DNA from: Spiroplasma platyhelix PALS-1
Lineage (GTDB): Bacteria > Bacillota_I > Bacilli_A > Mycoplasmatales > VBWQ01
Assembly: GCF_021496725.1 (NCBI RefSeq)
Contig: NZ_CP051215.1
Span: 248,001-312,000 of the forward strand
Reading direction: 5' to 3'
DNA: 64,000 nt
In this document: positions 10,140 through 24,296 of the stretch, piece after piece
Position numbering within the stretch: the first letter of the stretch is position 1
Layout of the letters: the number at the start of each line of letters is the position of its first letter
Made by a program: the position numbers and the translations under genes
Notes under the pieces: generated by a model
What the model saw: the letters and a program-made list of their open reading frames with translations, nothing else
Database searches by the model: none
Told to the model about the DNA's origin: nothing

Positions 10140-11981
10140 ATGAAAAAAATTGTTGAATATAAATGGCATTTAGTAATTGGATTACTTATCTTACCAATTA
10201 TTTTTATTTTTTTAATAACAGTTATTGGAATGATTATTGATTTAATTGAATATAGTAATATTGATTTTAATTTATTTAATTATTGAAGTAAAAGTTTTAG
10301 CAATTGATACTATAGTTTACTATCATTTTTATTAAGTTTTATTATTTACTTTTATTATGGTTATAAAGTTTGTTTTGCTACGAAAAAAGAAGCTACTTTA
10401 AAAGCAACTAAAAAGAATGATTATGGTAACGCTAGATGATTAAATAAAAAAGAAATTAATCAATTATATCCTTTAGTTTATGGAAACAGAAATCATAAAC
10501 AACATGGATTTGTAGTTAATAGTAAAAAAGAAAAAAATACTTTATTTCATAACATTAGAACTAATACTCATAGTTTAGTAATTGGAGGAACAGGTAGTGG
10601 CAAGACACAAGGATTAGTTTTACCAACAATTAACTGTAATGCTAAGAGTGAAATTAAACCAAGTATGGTGATTACAGATGTTAAGGGTGAACTCTATAAA
10701 TGTCAAGCTAGAAGGCTACAAAAACAAGGTTATAGCGTTAAAGTTCTTAACTTGCGTAATATCAGAGAAAGTATTACCTGAAATCCCTTGCAAGCAATCT
10801 ATGATCAATTTAAAACAATGTTGCTAAGTCATAGGAAACAAACAAAACTTCATTTAAAAGTTCAAATTCAATCTGATATTCAAGATTTAACTAAAACTTT
10901 ATTTGCTAGTAAGAATCAAATAGATTCTTTTTGAAATGAAAGTGGAGCTTTAATTACTGAAGCTATCATATTAGGAATTTTAGAAAAAACTGAAGCATTA
11001 ATTAATAAAAATGAATCTCAAGAAAATAAAACAATTAGCAAATTATTAAATAAATATTTGCCAGTTAATCAATTTAATTTAGCATCAGTTACAGTGATTG
11101 CATCATTAGATAAAGATATGGTTTCATGATTTAAATCTTTTCCAGATACAAGCATTGCTAAGATAACTGCTAATCAAGTCTTACAAAATGGATCAAAAAC
11201 TCTGACAAGTATTATAATGACAATGTCTACTAATTTATCAATCTTTAAAAATGAGTTTATTAGAAATCTTACATGTCAGAATGATTTAAATTTTAATAAT
11301 TTTATTAAGAAGCCAACAGCTTTATTTGTAATTATTCCTGATGAAAATAAAAACTACTATATTTTTGTTACTTTATTAATTATGCAACTTTATAAGTTTT
11401 TAGTTACGCAAGCTAATAAAAAACAAACTGGTAAATTAGAAAGACCAGTTTATTTTTTATGTGATGAATTTGGTAATCTACCAACAATTCCTAATATGGA
11501 ATCTATCATTACTATTGCCCGTGGTAGAAATATCTTTTTTCAATTAATCATTCAAGATTTACAACAATTAAAAGAAAAATATGGTTCTGAAGTAGCAAAT
11601 ATTATTTTTACTAACTGTAGTTTACATATATTCTTACAAACAATGGCTTTAGAAACAGCAGAAAAATATAGTAAAATGATTGGATATTCAACAGTCATAC
11701 AAATTGGAATTAGTGGGAAAGGTGAAGTTAAAAGGCAATCTGAAAATCTAGCAGGTCGTCCTTTAATTTTAGCTAGTGATTTAATGAGACTGTCATCTAA
11801 TCAAGCAATCATTTTTTATGCTAAGGAAAATGCTTTTAAAGCTACTTTAATTCCTTGATACCAAATTAGTAGTAATCACGATCAATTAGAAATATATAAA
11901 AAGAGATTAAAATTAATTAATTTTGAAAAAGATTATTACTATAATATAAAAAATGAAAAAAATAGTTTAATATTTATTTAA
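10140..11981 (+). CDS. traG: VirD4/TraG type IV coupling protein
   Basis: A 613-residue protein with two N-terminal membrane spans (residues 10-35 and 60-80) and a cytoplasmic ATPase. Walker A is GGTGSGKT (residues 149-156), Walker B is VYFLCDEFGNLP (Asp442, Glu443), and the characteristic NARWLNKKE and ITDVKGELY motifs of the TraG/VirD4 family are present. It would bring the relaxosome or DNA substrate to the mating channel. AAAGGAG precedes the ATG. The last 45 residues are Lys/Asn/Tyr-rich and may form a substrate-contacting tail. It is intact and lies in the same direction as traE, in a separate transcription unit. Confidence 0.94.
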
Positions 11982-12014
11982 TATAAATAAATATTTTATT
12001 ATTGGGAGGTTTTT

Positions 12015-13700
12015 ATGAATATAAAATATAAGATTAAAAGATTTAGATCAATAATTGAAAGTCAAGAACTAGAATTAGTATCAGATAAAATTAATATATT
12101 AATAGGAACAAATGGTAGCGGTAAATCGAATTTTTTAGATGCTATTAGATGATTTTCTGCTGGAGATGTTAAGAATATAAAATCTAAAAAGACAAAATTT
12201 CACCCAAATTTTAACATTAATGATTTATATTTAGATTCACCCGAGATTATTTATCAAGCTGAATTAGATGAAGATGAAAAAAAAGTTGTATTAGAGCATT
12301 TGCATAAAATAAATATTAAAAAATTTAATGATTCTAAGTTTTATAGATATTTCATTAAATATAAAGATTTATATTATAAAGATTTAAATATTAATTATAA
12401 AGGTTTAACAGATTTAGCAAAAATTAAAGAAGCTATAGTTTTAAAATTTGAAGATTATTGACCTAGTTATATTTTTGTTGAAAAAGAGATTGACCGTTAT
12501 AATTATTTTGAGATTAATATGCCTCTTGAAATTGCTAAAGAAGAAATTGAAAATTCAACAAAACGAGGATTAAATAGAGATATTAAAGATATGTTATGTA
12601 CTGCTCTTGATAGTTGAATTGCAATTGAAGAAATGTTTAAATACCATCCAAATATTTTATTTTCTCAAAATTTAGAAAATGATAACCGTATATTATTTGA
12701 ATATCCAATTCAAAGTGTTAAGAATCAGGAAACTATGAATCCTACTTTTAAAGTTTTATTAAATATAATTGGTAAAGAAAGTATTGAAAATCTTAAACAA
12801 ATAATTGACTTATCCACTTCTGAAGTGAAAAGAGCTGAAATTAGAATTTTAAAAGACACATTGAGTATGAAATTTCAAAAATGTTTTAAAGAAATTTTTA
12901 AAAATTTTAGTATTGATGTGCTCCCAGAAGTTCTTATTGATGATAATATGTTTCAAATTCTTATTAATGGAAATGAAGAAAGATATTATGGTTCATCAGA
13001 AACTTATAATCAAAGTTCAGGCTTTAAAGCTTTTTTTTGATTAGTTATTATGTTGGAAGCTACAAAAAAGGTGGATGAAACAACATATGGTAAGGCTCTT
13101 TTAATTGTTGATGAACCAGATAAAAACTTACATATTTTATTACAATATGAATTAGCAAAATATCTAAAATTGAATTTTACAAATAAAAATAATATTTTCA
13201 TTTTAATAACTTCGCACTCACCTTTTTTAATTCCTAATTTAAATGAGAATATTTATATTTCAGAAATTGATAAAAATGGTTGTACAAAAATAACAAAAGC
13301 AAAAGAAGTTAATGATATTAGAAATTCTGGAATATTTCCTTTGATTACTTTATTTTATATGGATAAATTAAAAGACGAATTATTTCCAAAATTAGATGCT
13401 AAAACAAAAAGAATTTATTATAAAGATTTAAATGATTCTAAAAAGAATGATTTATTAGAACAAGAATTAAAAAAAATTATTAATAATAAATTTGATTACA
13501 AAATTTTTAAACTTTCTGAAAGTGAATCTAATAATATTTTTGATATTAGTAGTAATAATTTTTTTTCAATACATATTTATGGAATTAATAAATTACATGA
13601 ATTAATTATTAATGAACATTATAAAGATAAAAAAGATATATTTTTAACTAAGAGTTTTATTGATGGTCTTTTTTCTAAAGATATATTAGATTCTGTATAA
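12015..13700 (+). CDS. AAA/OLD-like ATPase, candidate defence cargo
   Basis: A 561-residue ABC/SMC-like ATPase. Walker A is GTNGSGKS (residues 31-38) right after an N-terminal strand motif (KIKRFRSII) typical of OLD/RecF-type ATPases. The distal part has a signature-like QSSGFKAFFWL (residues 333-343), Walker B LLIVDEPD (Asp366, Glu367) and an H-loop ITSHSPFL (His401). About 150 residues follow without a visible Toprim motif, so it is not a standard OLD nuclease. Such ATPases often serve in phage defence or DNA repair, and often lie on mobile elements, as here between traG and a transposase-like gene. GGGAGGT precedes the ATG. ATPase fold is clear; defence function is inference. Confidence 0.8.
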
Positions 13701-13760
13701 TATTTATTTACAATTTTGTTAGATTAACTTGTTTTATTCTTTCTTCTATTAGCGTTATAA

Positions 13761-13785
13761 TTTCCCCAAAGGAAGCAGGGGAAAA
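13761..13785. repeat. inverted repeat upstream of transposase-like gene
   Basis: TTTCCCC (13761-13767) and GGGGAAA (13778-13784) flank a 10-base purine-rich spacer. A TATAAT box (13756-13761) abuts it, so it would lie at the 5' end of a transcript; it could be an operator or a leader hairpin masking the start region. No -35 box at good spacing is seen. Confidence 0.45.
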
Positions 13786-13791
13786 GATAGT

Positions 13792-15093
13792 ATGGGTATA
13801 GATAAATTGGGAAATAATGACTTTAATAATCAATATTTGTTTTTTGAAGATTATCAAGAAAATAATTTAATTAGAATTAGGAATGATTTAAAAAATTATT
13901 TTGAAAGTATTGATCGAGAAATATTTTTTGCAGCATGAAGGAAGAATAAGGGTTACATTCCAGATGGCTTTAAATCACGAACACTGCTAACTATTTATGG
14001 ACCAGTTACATTTAAAAGAAGAATTTATAAGTATTGAGACAAGACAAGATATCATTATGTTTTCTTAGCAGATAAGAAGTTACAAATAGAAAAATATAGT
14101 AGAGTTACTAGTCATTTAAAGTTTAAGATTTTAGAGCAGGTTGCTACAGGCAAAAGACAAAGAGATATTTGTGATATGTTTGCTTCAGCTAAGCTTACTA
14201 GAACAACTGTTAGCAATATTATTAAATTATCTGATTTTCAAAAGTCATTTGATCATATTAATAAAAATATTACTAAAGTTAAGATTCATCAATATCTTTA
14301 TATCAATATGGATGAAACATTTCTTAAATTAAGAAAGAACAATAAAATGAAAAAGTACCGTATTCGTTTAGTTACGTTTCATACTGGCTACGATCAAACT
14401 TATTCTACTGCTAAAAGAAAAGTGCTAGCTAATAAACGTGTGTACTATCAATTACTACCTATCTCAAAGAGAATTAACACATTTGAATTTATGCTTACTT
14501 TAGAAAGAGTTGCCAGAAAATTTTATGATAATTTAGATGAAACTAAAGTAATTATTGGAGGAGATGGAGCACCTTGAATTAGAGAAGCTGCTAATTATTG
14601 ATTGAATTCTGAATATGTTTTAGATAAGTTTCATGCCGTGCGTTATCTAAAGCAAATTTTTTCTAATAGCAAAAATCAATCAACTTATCAGTCTTATAGA
14701 GCAAGTAAAAAGTTATTTGAGCAAGGAGCATCGAAAGAATTAATTAATCAATTAAAAGAAGTTAAAGTTAAACCAGCAAAAGAACAAAAGTTAGAAAAAA
14801 TAATCAATTATTTTAGTAATAATTCTTTTGGTATTAGCAATCAAAAATTAGCATGAAATATTGGTGTTAGTGCAGAAGGAGATATTTCTCATATTGTTAA
14901 GTGACTACTAGGTTATGGATCAAAAGCTTTCAATTATCAAACTTTTAAGAATATGCTGTTCTTAAAAACAGCTGAAATTAATCAATTAAATATTGTTGGT
15001 TTTTTAAAAGAACAATATCAATTAGAGAAAGAAGCAATTAAATCTTTTTATTGAAAAAGCTACTGAGCAACTAGAGAAAACATTAGATGCTAG
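13792..15093 (+). CDS. UPF0236 / ISLre2-type transposase-like protein
   Basis: A 433-residue protein, read through six or more TGA (Trp) codons. Motifs match the UPF0236/ISLre2 transposase-like group: SRTLLTIYGPVTFKRRIYK near residue 65, NMDETF with Asp174, IGGDGAPWIR with Asp258, and LDKFHAVRYLKQ after it, giving a DDE-like acidic set. In mycoplasma ICEs a related gene (Mbov_0401/CDS22 type) stands at the end of the element and is thought to drive its excision and integration. Position here, last in the element and just before chromosomal rplJ, fits that role. No flanking IS terminal repeats were identified, so a free-standing insertion sequence is less likely but not excluded. Confidence 0.85.
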
Positions 15094-15372
15094 CACGATT
15101 AAAAATTAAAAATTTTCTTTAAAAATATCCAAATTCATGTGGTATATTTTTTGGCATCATGATATAATTTATAAGAATTGAAAGAGATGATTTAGCAACT
15201 AAAGTTCAGTTGCTAGAAATCTCAATCCGTAAAATACTTTATTCAATCCATGTGGATGCAAGTAAATAATAAGCAGTAATTTTCTTTAAAACAAAATTAA
15301 AAAATAAAAAGAAATAATCATTTTATTTATGAATAAAGTTAACTGTTTAATTTTTTTAAAAAATAGTAATAA
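15094..15372 (+). other. noncoding element end with structured DNA/RNA
   Basis: No ORF. It holds a TATAAT box (15163-15168), a strong hairpin (15184-15223: GAGAT, internal loop, TAGCAACT, 7-base loop, AGTTGCTA, ATCTC), a short dyad ATCCA-TG-TGGAT (15246-15257), a repeated CATGTGG (15136 and 15249), and a 14-bp direct repeat AATTTTCTTTAAAA (15111-15124, 15278-15291) that brackets them. This is the junction between the ICE and the ribosomal-protein operon, so it may contain the ICE right end, a transfer origin, or a small RNA. Confidence 0.5.
15111..15291. repeat. 14-bp direct repeat pair AATTTTCTTTAAAA
   Basis: Copies at 15111-15124 and 15278-15291 are identical and 167 bp apart. They flank the structured region beyond the transposase-like gene. 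In AT-rich DNA a 14-mer can recur by chance, so its meaning is uncertain. Confidence 0.4.
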
Positions 15373-15375
15373 ACA

Positions 15376-15404
15376 TTGTATTTTATTTAATACTGTATTA
15401 TAAT
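15376..15404 (+). promoter_or_regulatory. promoter of the rplJ-rplL(-rpoBC) operon
   Basis: TTGTAT (-35, 15376-15381) and TATAAT (-10, 15399-15404) with a 17-bp spacer. Transcription would start just before the L10 leader. Confidence 0.8.
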
Positions 15405-15410
15405 AATAAA

Positions 15411-15556
15411 GCTAGAAAATAAGCCTAAGACAGCAACGGACGCAAGTCTTAATCATGTTGCCCAGGTAAATTCCATGTTTTCTTTATGTGGTAATTATTA
15501 CTCGGGTTCACTCGAGTTTTTACATTGCTTATTAATTCTAGTTTGAAAATCTAGAA
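15411..15556 (+). promoter_or_regulatory. ribosomal protein L10 leader
   Basis: The 5' untranslated RNA matches the L10 leader pattern known from Firmicutes and Mollicutes (ordered blocks GCTAGAAAATAAG, AGACAGCAACGGACGCAAGT, ATGTTGCCCAGG, then CTAGTTTGAAAATCTAG just before the start). It binds L10 (or the L10-L12 complex) and represses synthesis when those are in excess. It contains an ACTCG...CGAGT stem followed by five T (15500-15521), possibly an attenuator. Confidence 0.85.
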
Positions 15557-15572
15557 AGAAGGAGGTGTATTG

Positions 15573-16073
15573 ATGCGCCCAGCAATGGTTGAAAAACAAA
15601 AGATAATTGATCAAATTCATGGTCAAATTACAAAAGCTAAAACAACGATAGTTGTTCAGTTTCAAGGATTAGATGTTAGTTCTTTAAGTGAGTTAAGAAA
15701 AGAATTACGTGATGCAGGAGCAGAGATTAAAATTTACAAGAATAACTTGTTTGATCGTGCTTTAGCAAACACTGAGTTTACTGATTTATCAAAAGAATTA
15801 ATTGGTCCAAATGCGTTTGTTTTTGGTTTTGAAAATGATTTGAGTACTGCAAAGGTGTTAGCAAATTTTGCTAAGAAAAATAAAATTTTAAAACTAAAAG
15901 CAGGTATTTTTGAAAATCAAGTAATTAATAGCCAAAAATTGGTTGTTATTGCATCACTACCACCAAAAGAAACCTTATTATCAATGATGTTGAGTTGCTT
16001 ACAAGCCCCTGTACAAAAATTAGCTGCAACTATTAAAGCAGTGGCTGAACAAAAAGAAGCATCAAACAACTAA
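15573..16073 (+). CDS. rplJ: 50S ribosomal protein L10 (uL10)
   Basis: A 166-residue uL10. The N-terminal RNA-binding part has AMVEKQKIIDQIHGQITKAK and the family hallmark VVQFQGLDVSSLSELRKELR; the C-terminal helix that binds L7/L12 dimers is PVQKLAATIKAVAEQKE. Together with L12 it forms the stalk of the large ribosomal subunit that recruits translation factors. The ATG at 15573 has AAGGAGGT six bases upstream; a TTG three bases before is less likely, and an ATG at 15585 would be too close to the body. First gene of the operon, controlled by its own leader. Confidence 0.97.
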   Translation: MRPAMVEKQKIIDQIHGQITKAKTTIVVQFQGLDVSSLSELRKELRDAGAEIKIYKNNLFDRALANTEFTDLSKELIGPNAFVFGFENDLSTAKVLANFAKKNKILKLKAGIFENQVINSQKLVVIASLPPKETLLSMMLSCLQAPVQKLAATIKAVAEQKEASNN

Positions 16074-16111
16074 AAAAATAATTATAGAATACAATAAAAA
16101 GGAGTAAGAAA

Positions 16112-16495
16112 ATGGAAAACTTAACAAATGATCAAATTATTGAACATATTAAAACTATGACTGCTCTTCAATTAAAAGAATTAGTTTCTGCAATTGAAGA
16201 AACATTTGGAGTTACTGCTGCAGTTGCTGTTCAAGGTCCAGTTGCAACTGGAGCTTCAGAAGCATCAGAAGCTAAACAAGCAAGTGCAATCTACTTAAAA
16301 GAAGTAGGAGCTGCTAAAGTTCAAGTTATTAAATTAATGAAAGAAAAATTAGGAATGGACTTAATGTCAGCTAAAAAGATGACAGATGCAGTTGCTGAAA
16401 AGCCACAATTATTAAAAGACAATGTGTCACCTGATGAATTAAAAGAACTTGAAGAAGAATTTAAGAAATTAGGAGCAATTGTTGAAATTAAATAA
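16112..16495 (+). CDS. rplL: 50S ribosomal protein L7/L12 (bL12)
   Basis: A 127-residue bL12. The N-terminal dimerisation part (TNDQIIEHIKTMTALQLKEL), an Ala-rich hinge and the conserved C-terminal domain (KVQVIKLMKEKLGMDLMSAK) are all present. It is the multicopy stalk protein that activates elongation-factor GTPases. AAAGGAG lies before the ATG, and the gene follows rplJ by 38 bases. The hinge contains a short extra polar stretch (ASEASEAKQ). A terminator-like hairpin follows, giving an expected excess of ribosomal protein mRNA over rpoBC. Confidence 0.97.
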   Translation: MENLTNDQIIEHIKTMTALQLKELVSAIEETFGVTAAVAVQGPVATGASEASEAKQASAIYLKEVGAAKVQVIKLMKEKLGMDLMSAKKMTDAVAEKPQLLKDNVSPDELKELEEEFKKLGAIVEIK

Positions 16496-16538
16496 TTGCA
16501 AGCAGTCTTAAAAAAACTTAGAAAACTTAAGAAAATTT

Positions 16539-16565
16539 AAAACCAGTTTATAGCTGGTTTTCTGT
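16539..16565 (+). terminator. rplL-rpoB attenuator/terminator
   Basis: AAAACCAG / CTGGTTTT stem with a 7-base loop and a short T run. Partial termination here would lower rpoBC transcription relative to rplJL. Confidence 0.7.
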
Positions 16566-16582
16566 ACTTTATAAAAGGTACC

Positions 16583-16602
16583 GCACATAAAAAATTATGT
16601 GC
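16583..16602 (+). promoter_or_regulatory. hairpin in the rplL-rpoB spacer
   Basis: A perfect 8-bp stem GCACATAA / TTATGTGC with an AAAA loop, not followed by T. It lies where other bacteria have an RNase III processing site between rplL and rpoB; that role is inferred. Confidence 0.5.
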
Positions 16603-16629
16603 AAGAAATAAACGAATTGGAGCTGGCCA

Positions 16630-19600
16630 ATGGAGTATACAACAAAAAAATTTGGACATTATGCAACAAGAAGAGACTACACTAAAGTTTCAGGAAACTT
16701 AGAACTACCTGACTTAATAGCAATACAAAGAGATACTTATGATTGATTTATTAAAACAGGAATTCAAGAAGTATTTGATGATATCTTCCCAATTACTGAT
16801 AACGATAACCGTATTATACTTTCTCTATTAGGATGAGAATTTCGTCATCCAAGAAGAAACATCAAAGAAGCTAAGAATGAATCAAAAAATTATGAAGCGC
16901 CGCTTTATACTATTCTATCTTTAGCAATCTCAGATGCTAATCGTAAGTTAGCAATTTCACCTAAAGAAAATATTTTAAACTATTTAATTCGTTGAATTAA
17001 AGAACAATTTAACATCACTAACATTAAAGAACCACAAATTAGTGGTAGCACTTATTATTTTGAAGAAAAAGAGCCACATAGTAATGGTGATTTTTCTAAT
17101 ATTGAAATTACTGTTCAAGGAAGAAATGAATTAGAATTAATTGTTGATTTCACTTTAAATCGTCAAGGCGATGTCTTTTTAGGAGACTTCCCGTTGATGA
17201 CTGATAAGGGAACATTTATCATCAATGGTAGTGAAAAAGTTATTGTTTCTCAATTAGTACGTTCTCCTGGAGCTTACTTTAAAGTTGAGATTGATAGCAA
17301 AACAGGATTAAAGAAATTCTTTGGTGATTTAATTCCTTCAAGAGGAACATGATTAGAATTAGAAACAGATGTTAAACGTAATAAGATTCTAAAAAATAAG
17401 AATAGTTTAAAAGAAATTATTCAAGTTAAGATTGAGAAATCAAGAAAAGTTCCAGTGACAACATTGCTTACAGCATTAGGACTATCAAAAGATGATGTGC
17501 TTAATATCATTGGAAATGATGAAACACTTTTAAATACTTATCAATATGATGAGCATGTTTCATGAGAAGATGCCATTCAAGAAGTTTACAAGAAGATTAA
17601 AGCTGGAGAAACTGCAAGTATTGATGGTGCCTTTAAGTTCTTAAATGGGCTGTTATTTGATCGTAAGAAATATGATCTAACAAAAGCAGGAAGATACAAA
17701 TTAATTCAAAAATTATCAGTTAGTGAACGAATTTTAAATTGTACGATTGCCCAAGACATCAAAGATGTTGACGGGAATGTTGTGTTTAAAAAGAATACTC
17801 TTATTAGTAAAGATAAATTAGAATTGTTGAAACAAACTTTAAAAGCTGGTGCTTGTTTAATTCCTGTCAATACAATTTTAAATGAAACTCAAGGTGAAAA
17901 GTATCTGCAATTAGTTAAAGTTTATAAAGAAGATGTTGAACGTACTGATGACAACATTATTAATGTTATTGGTGTAAATCCAAATTGTCATGATGACAAC
18001 ATCAATATCGCTGATATTGTTGCAACTTTATCATACATTTTAAACTTCATTCAAGGAGTTGGAAATGAAGATGATATCGATCACTTATCAAACAGAAGAA
18101 TTAGAACTGTTGGTGAGTTGCTACAAAATCAATTCCGTATTGGTATGGGTCGTATTGAAAAGAATGTCAAAGAAAAGATGGCAACAACTGATATTGATCG
18201 TATCAAGCCAACTAACATCACTAACAATAAACCACTAACAGCTGTGATTGGTGAATTCTTTAATCTATCGCAATTATCACAATTTATGGATCAAACTAAT
18301 CCACTTGCAGAATTAGCTAATAAAAGAAGACTAACTGCACTTGGTCCTGGTGGATTATCTAGAGAACGTGCTAGTTTAGAAGTTCGAGATGTGCACTATT
18401 CTCACTATGGCAGAATTTGTCCGAGTGAAACTCCAGAAGGTCCAAATATTGGGTTGATTAGTAACTTAGCTACTTATGCTAAGGTAAACGAATATGGGTT
18501 TATTGAAACTCCTTATCGTAAAGTGGTTGATGCTAAGGTAACTGATGAAGTACTTTATCTAACTGCTGGTGATGAAAAAGACTACATTATTGCTCAAGCT
18601 AATATTGAACTTGATAGTCATAATGTGATTAAGAGTAAGAATGTGATTGCGCGTAATAATGGTCAAAATATTATTGTTAGTCCAAGTAAAGTAGACTTTA
18701 TTGATGTTTCACCAAAACAAATTGTTTCAATTGCGACAAGTTGTATTCCATTCTTGGAAAATGATGATGCTAACCGTGCTTTAATGGGAGCTAATATGCA
18801 ACGTCAAGCAATTCCTTTAATTAAACCAGAAGCACCAATTGTTGGTACTGGTGTGGAGTATGCTGTAGCAAGAGACTCTGGATTAGCAATTTTAGCTAAG
18901 AATCCTGGAGTTATTAAGTATGTTGATGCCAATGAAATTATTGTTCAAGGTGAAAAAGAAGTCAACACTTATGAATTAAGTAAGTTTGAACGTAGTAACT
19001 ATGGTACTGGAATTAGTCATAGCACATTAGTTAAGATTGGTGACAAAGTTGAAAAAGGTCAAATTCTTGCTGATGGTCCATCAATGAAAGATGGTGAACT
19101 AGCTTTAGGACAAAATGTGATCGTAGGATTCATGACTTGAAATGGTTACAACTATGAAGATGCTATCATCATTAGTGAAAGACTAGTGAAAGATGATGTT
19201 TACACTTCAATTCATATTGAAGAGTACACATTAGAGCGTAGACGTACAAAACAAGGTAAAGAAGAAATAACAAGAGAAATCCCTAATACTTCTGAGATAG
19301 CAAGAAAATATCTTGATGATGATGGAATTGTTTTAGTAGGAACAGAAGTAAAAGAAGGAGATATCTTAGTTGGTAAAGTGACTCCTAAAGGACAAACTCA
19401 ACCAACACCAGAAGAAAAACTATTATCAATTCTTTATGGAGAAAAATCTCGTAATGTTAAGGATAATTCTTTAAGAGTACCTAATGGTGGTGCTGGAATT
19501 GTTCAAAGTGTTAAGCGTTATGCTAGAGCAGATGGTTATGAACTACCTTCTGAAGTAGAAGAAATTATTCATGTTTACATTGTTCAAAAGCGTAAGATCC

Positions 19601-20379
19601 GTGAAGGAGATAAGATGGCTGGAAGACACGGAAATAAAGGTGTTATTTCAAAAGTGCTACCAGTTGAAGATATGCCATTCTTAGAAGATGGTACACCAAT
19701 TGACATTATGTTGAATCCATTGGGAGTTCCTTCAAGAATGAACATTGGTCAAATTTTAGAGCTTCATTTAGGAATGGCTGCTAAGACATTAGGAATTAAA
19801 GTAGCTACTCCAGTGTTTGATGGTTTAAAAAATGATGACTTACTAAATATTATGAAAGAAGCTAACTTTAATGGCTTTGATAAAGTTACATTATATGATG
19901 GGATGACAGGAGAAAAATTTGACAACAAAATTTCTGTTGGAGTTATGTACATGTTGAAACTTTCTCACATGGTTGACGATAAGTTACATGCAAGAAATGT
20001 TGGTCCATATTCATTAATTACTCAACAACCACTTGGTGGAAAAGCTCAAAATGGTGGTCAAAGATTTGGAGAAATGGAAGTATGAGCACTAGAAGCTTAT
20101 GGTGCAGCTCATACCCTACAAGAAATCCTAACAATCAAGTCAGATGACATTAAAGGTCGTATTAAGACTTATGAAGCAATTTTACGTGATAAGGATATCC
20201 CACAATCAGGAATTCCTGAATCATTTAATGTTCTAACACGTGAACTACAAGGACTAGGAATTAATGTTACTTTAGTTGATGCTCAAGGTAAAGAACAAGA
20301 AGTTATTGCTTATGATGATGCAGTGATTTTAGAAGAAAATCTCGACAACAATAATTTTGTTGAAGAAGATACAATTTAG
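16630..20379 (+). CDS. rpoB: RNA polymerase beta subunit
   Basis: A 1249-residue RpoB, normal for Mollicutes. All landmark regions are seen: the [16 protein letters not shown] rifampicin region, [44 protein letters not shown] and the C-terminal [20 protein letters not shown]. It forms the catalytic core with RpoC. Residue 564 (codon 18319-18321), at the position of E. coli His526, is Asn, a change known in Spiroplasma citri and linked to natural rifampicin insusceptibility of Mollicutes. GGAG lies 8 bases before the ATG. A dozen or so TGA codons encode Trp. rpoC follows 11 bases after the stop. Confidence 0.98.
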
Positions 20380-20390
20380 GAGGAACAAAG

Positions 20391-24146
<3,756 letters not shown>

Positions 24147-24182
24147 TACGAAATATATTAGTTAAAATTTAATACTAAAAAT

Positions 24183-24216
24183 AAAAATCACTTTTTGATA
24201 GTGATTTTTTATTTTT
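24183..24216 (+). terminator. rpoC terminator
   Basis: AAAAATCACT / AGTGATTTTT stem with a 7-base loop, followed by more T. Ends the rpl-rpo operon. Confidence 0.85.
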
Positions 24217-24226
24217 TAAAAAGTTC

Positions 24227-24255
24227 TTGAATTACAAAAGAAAGGTAGGTAAAAT
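24227..24255 (+). promoter_or_regulatory. promoter of the five-repeat lipoprotein gene
   Basis: TTGAAT (-35) and TAAAAT (-10) with a 17-bp spacer, 42 bases before the ATG and directly after the rpoC terminator. Confidence 0.6.
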
Positions 24256-24296
24256 TTCTAGAACAAAAAACATTATACATTTTAGGGAGGTTAAGA

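Noticed and set aside
13792-15093. A free-standing insertion sequence
   Set aside because: No terminal inverted repeats or target-site duplication could be found around it, while mycoplasma ICEs carry a related gene as their own mobility gene.
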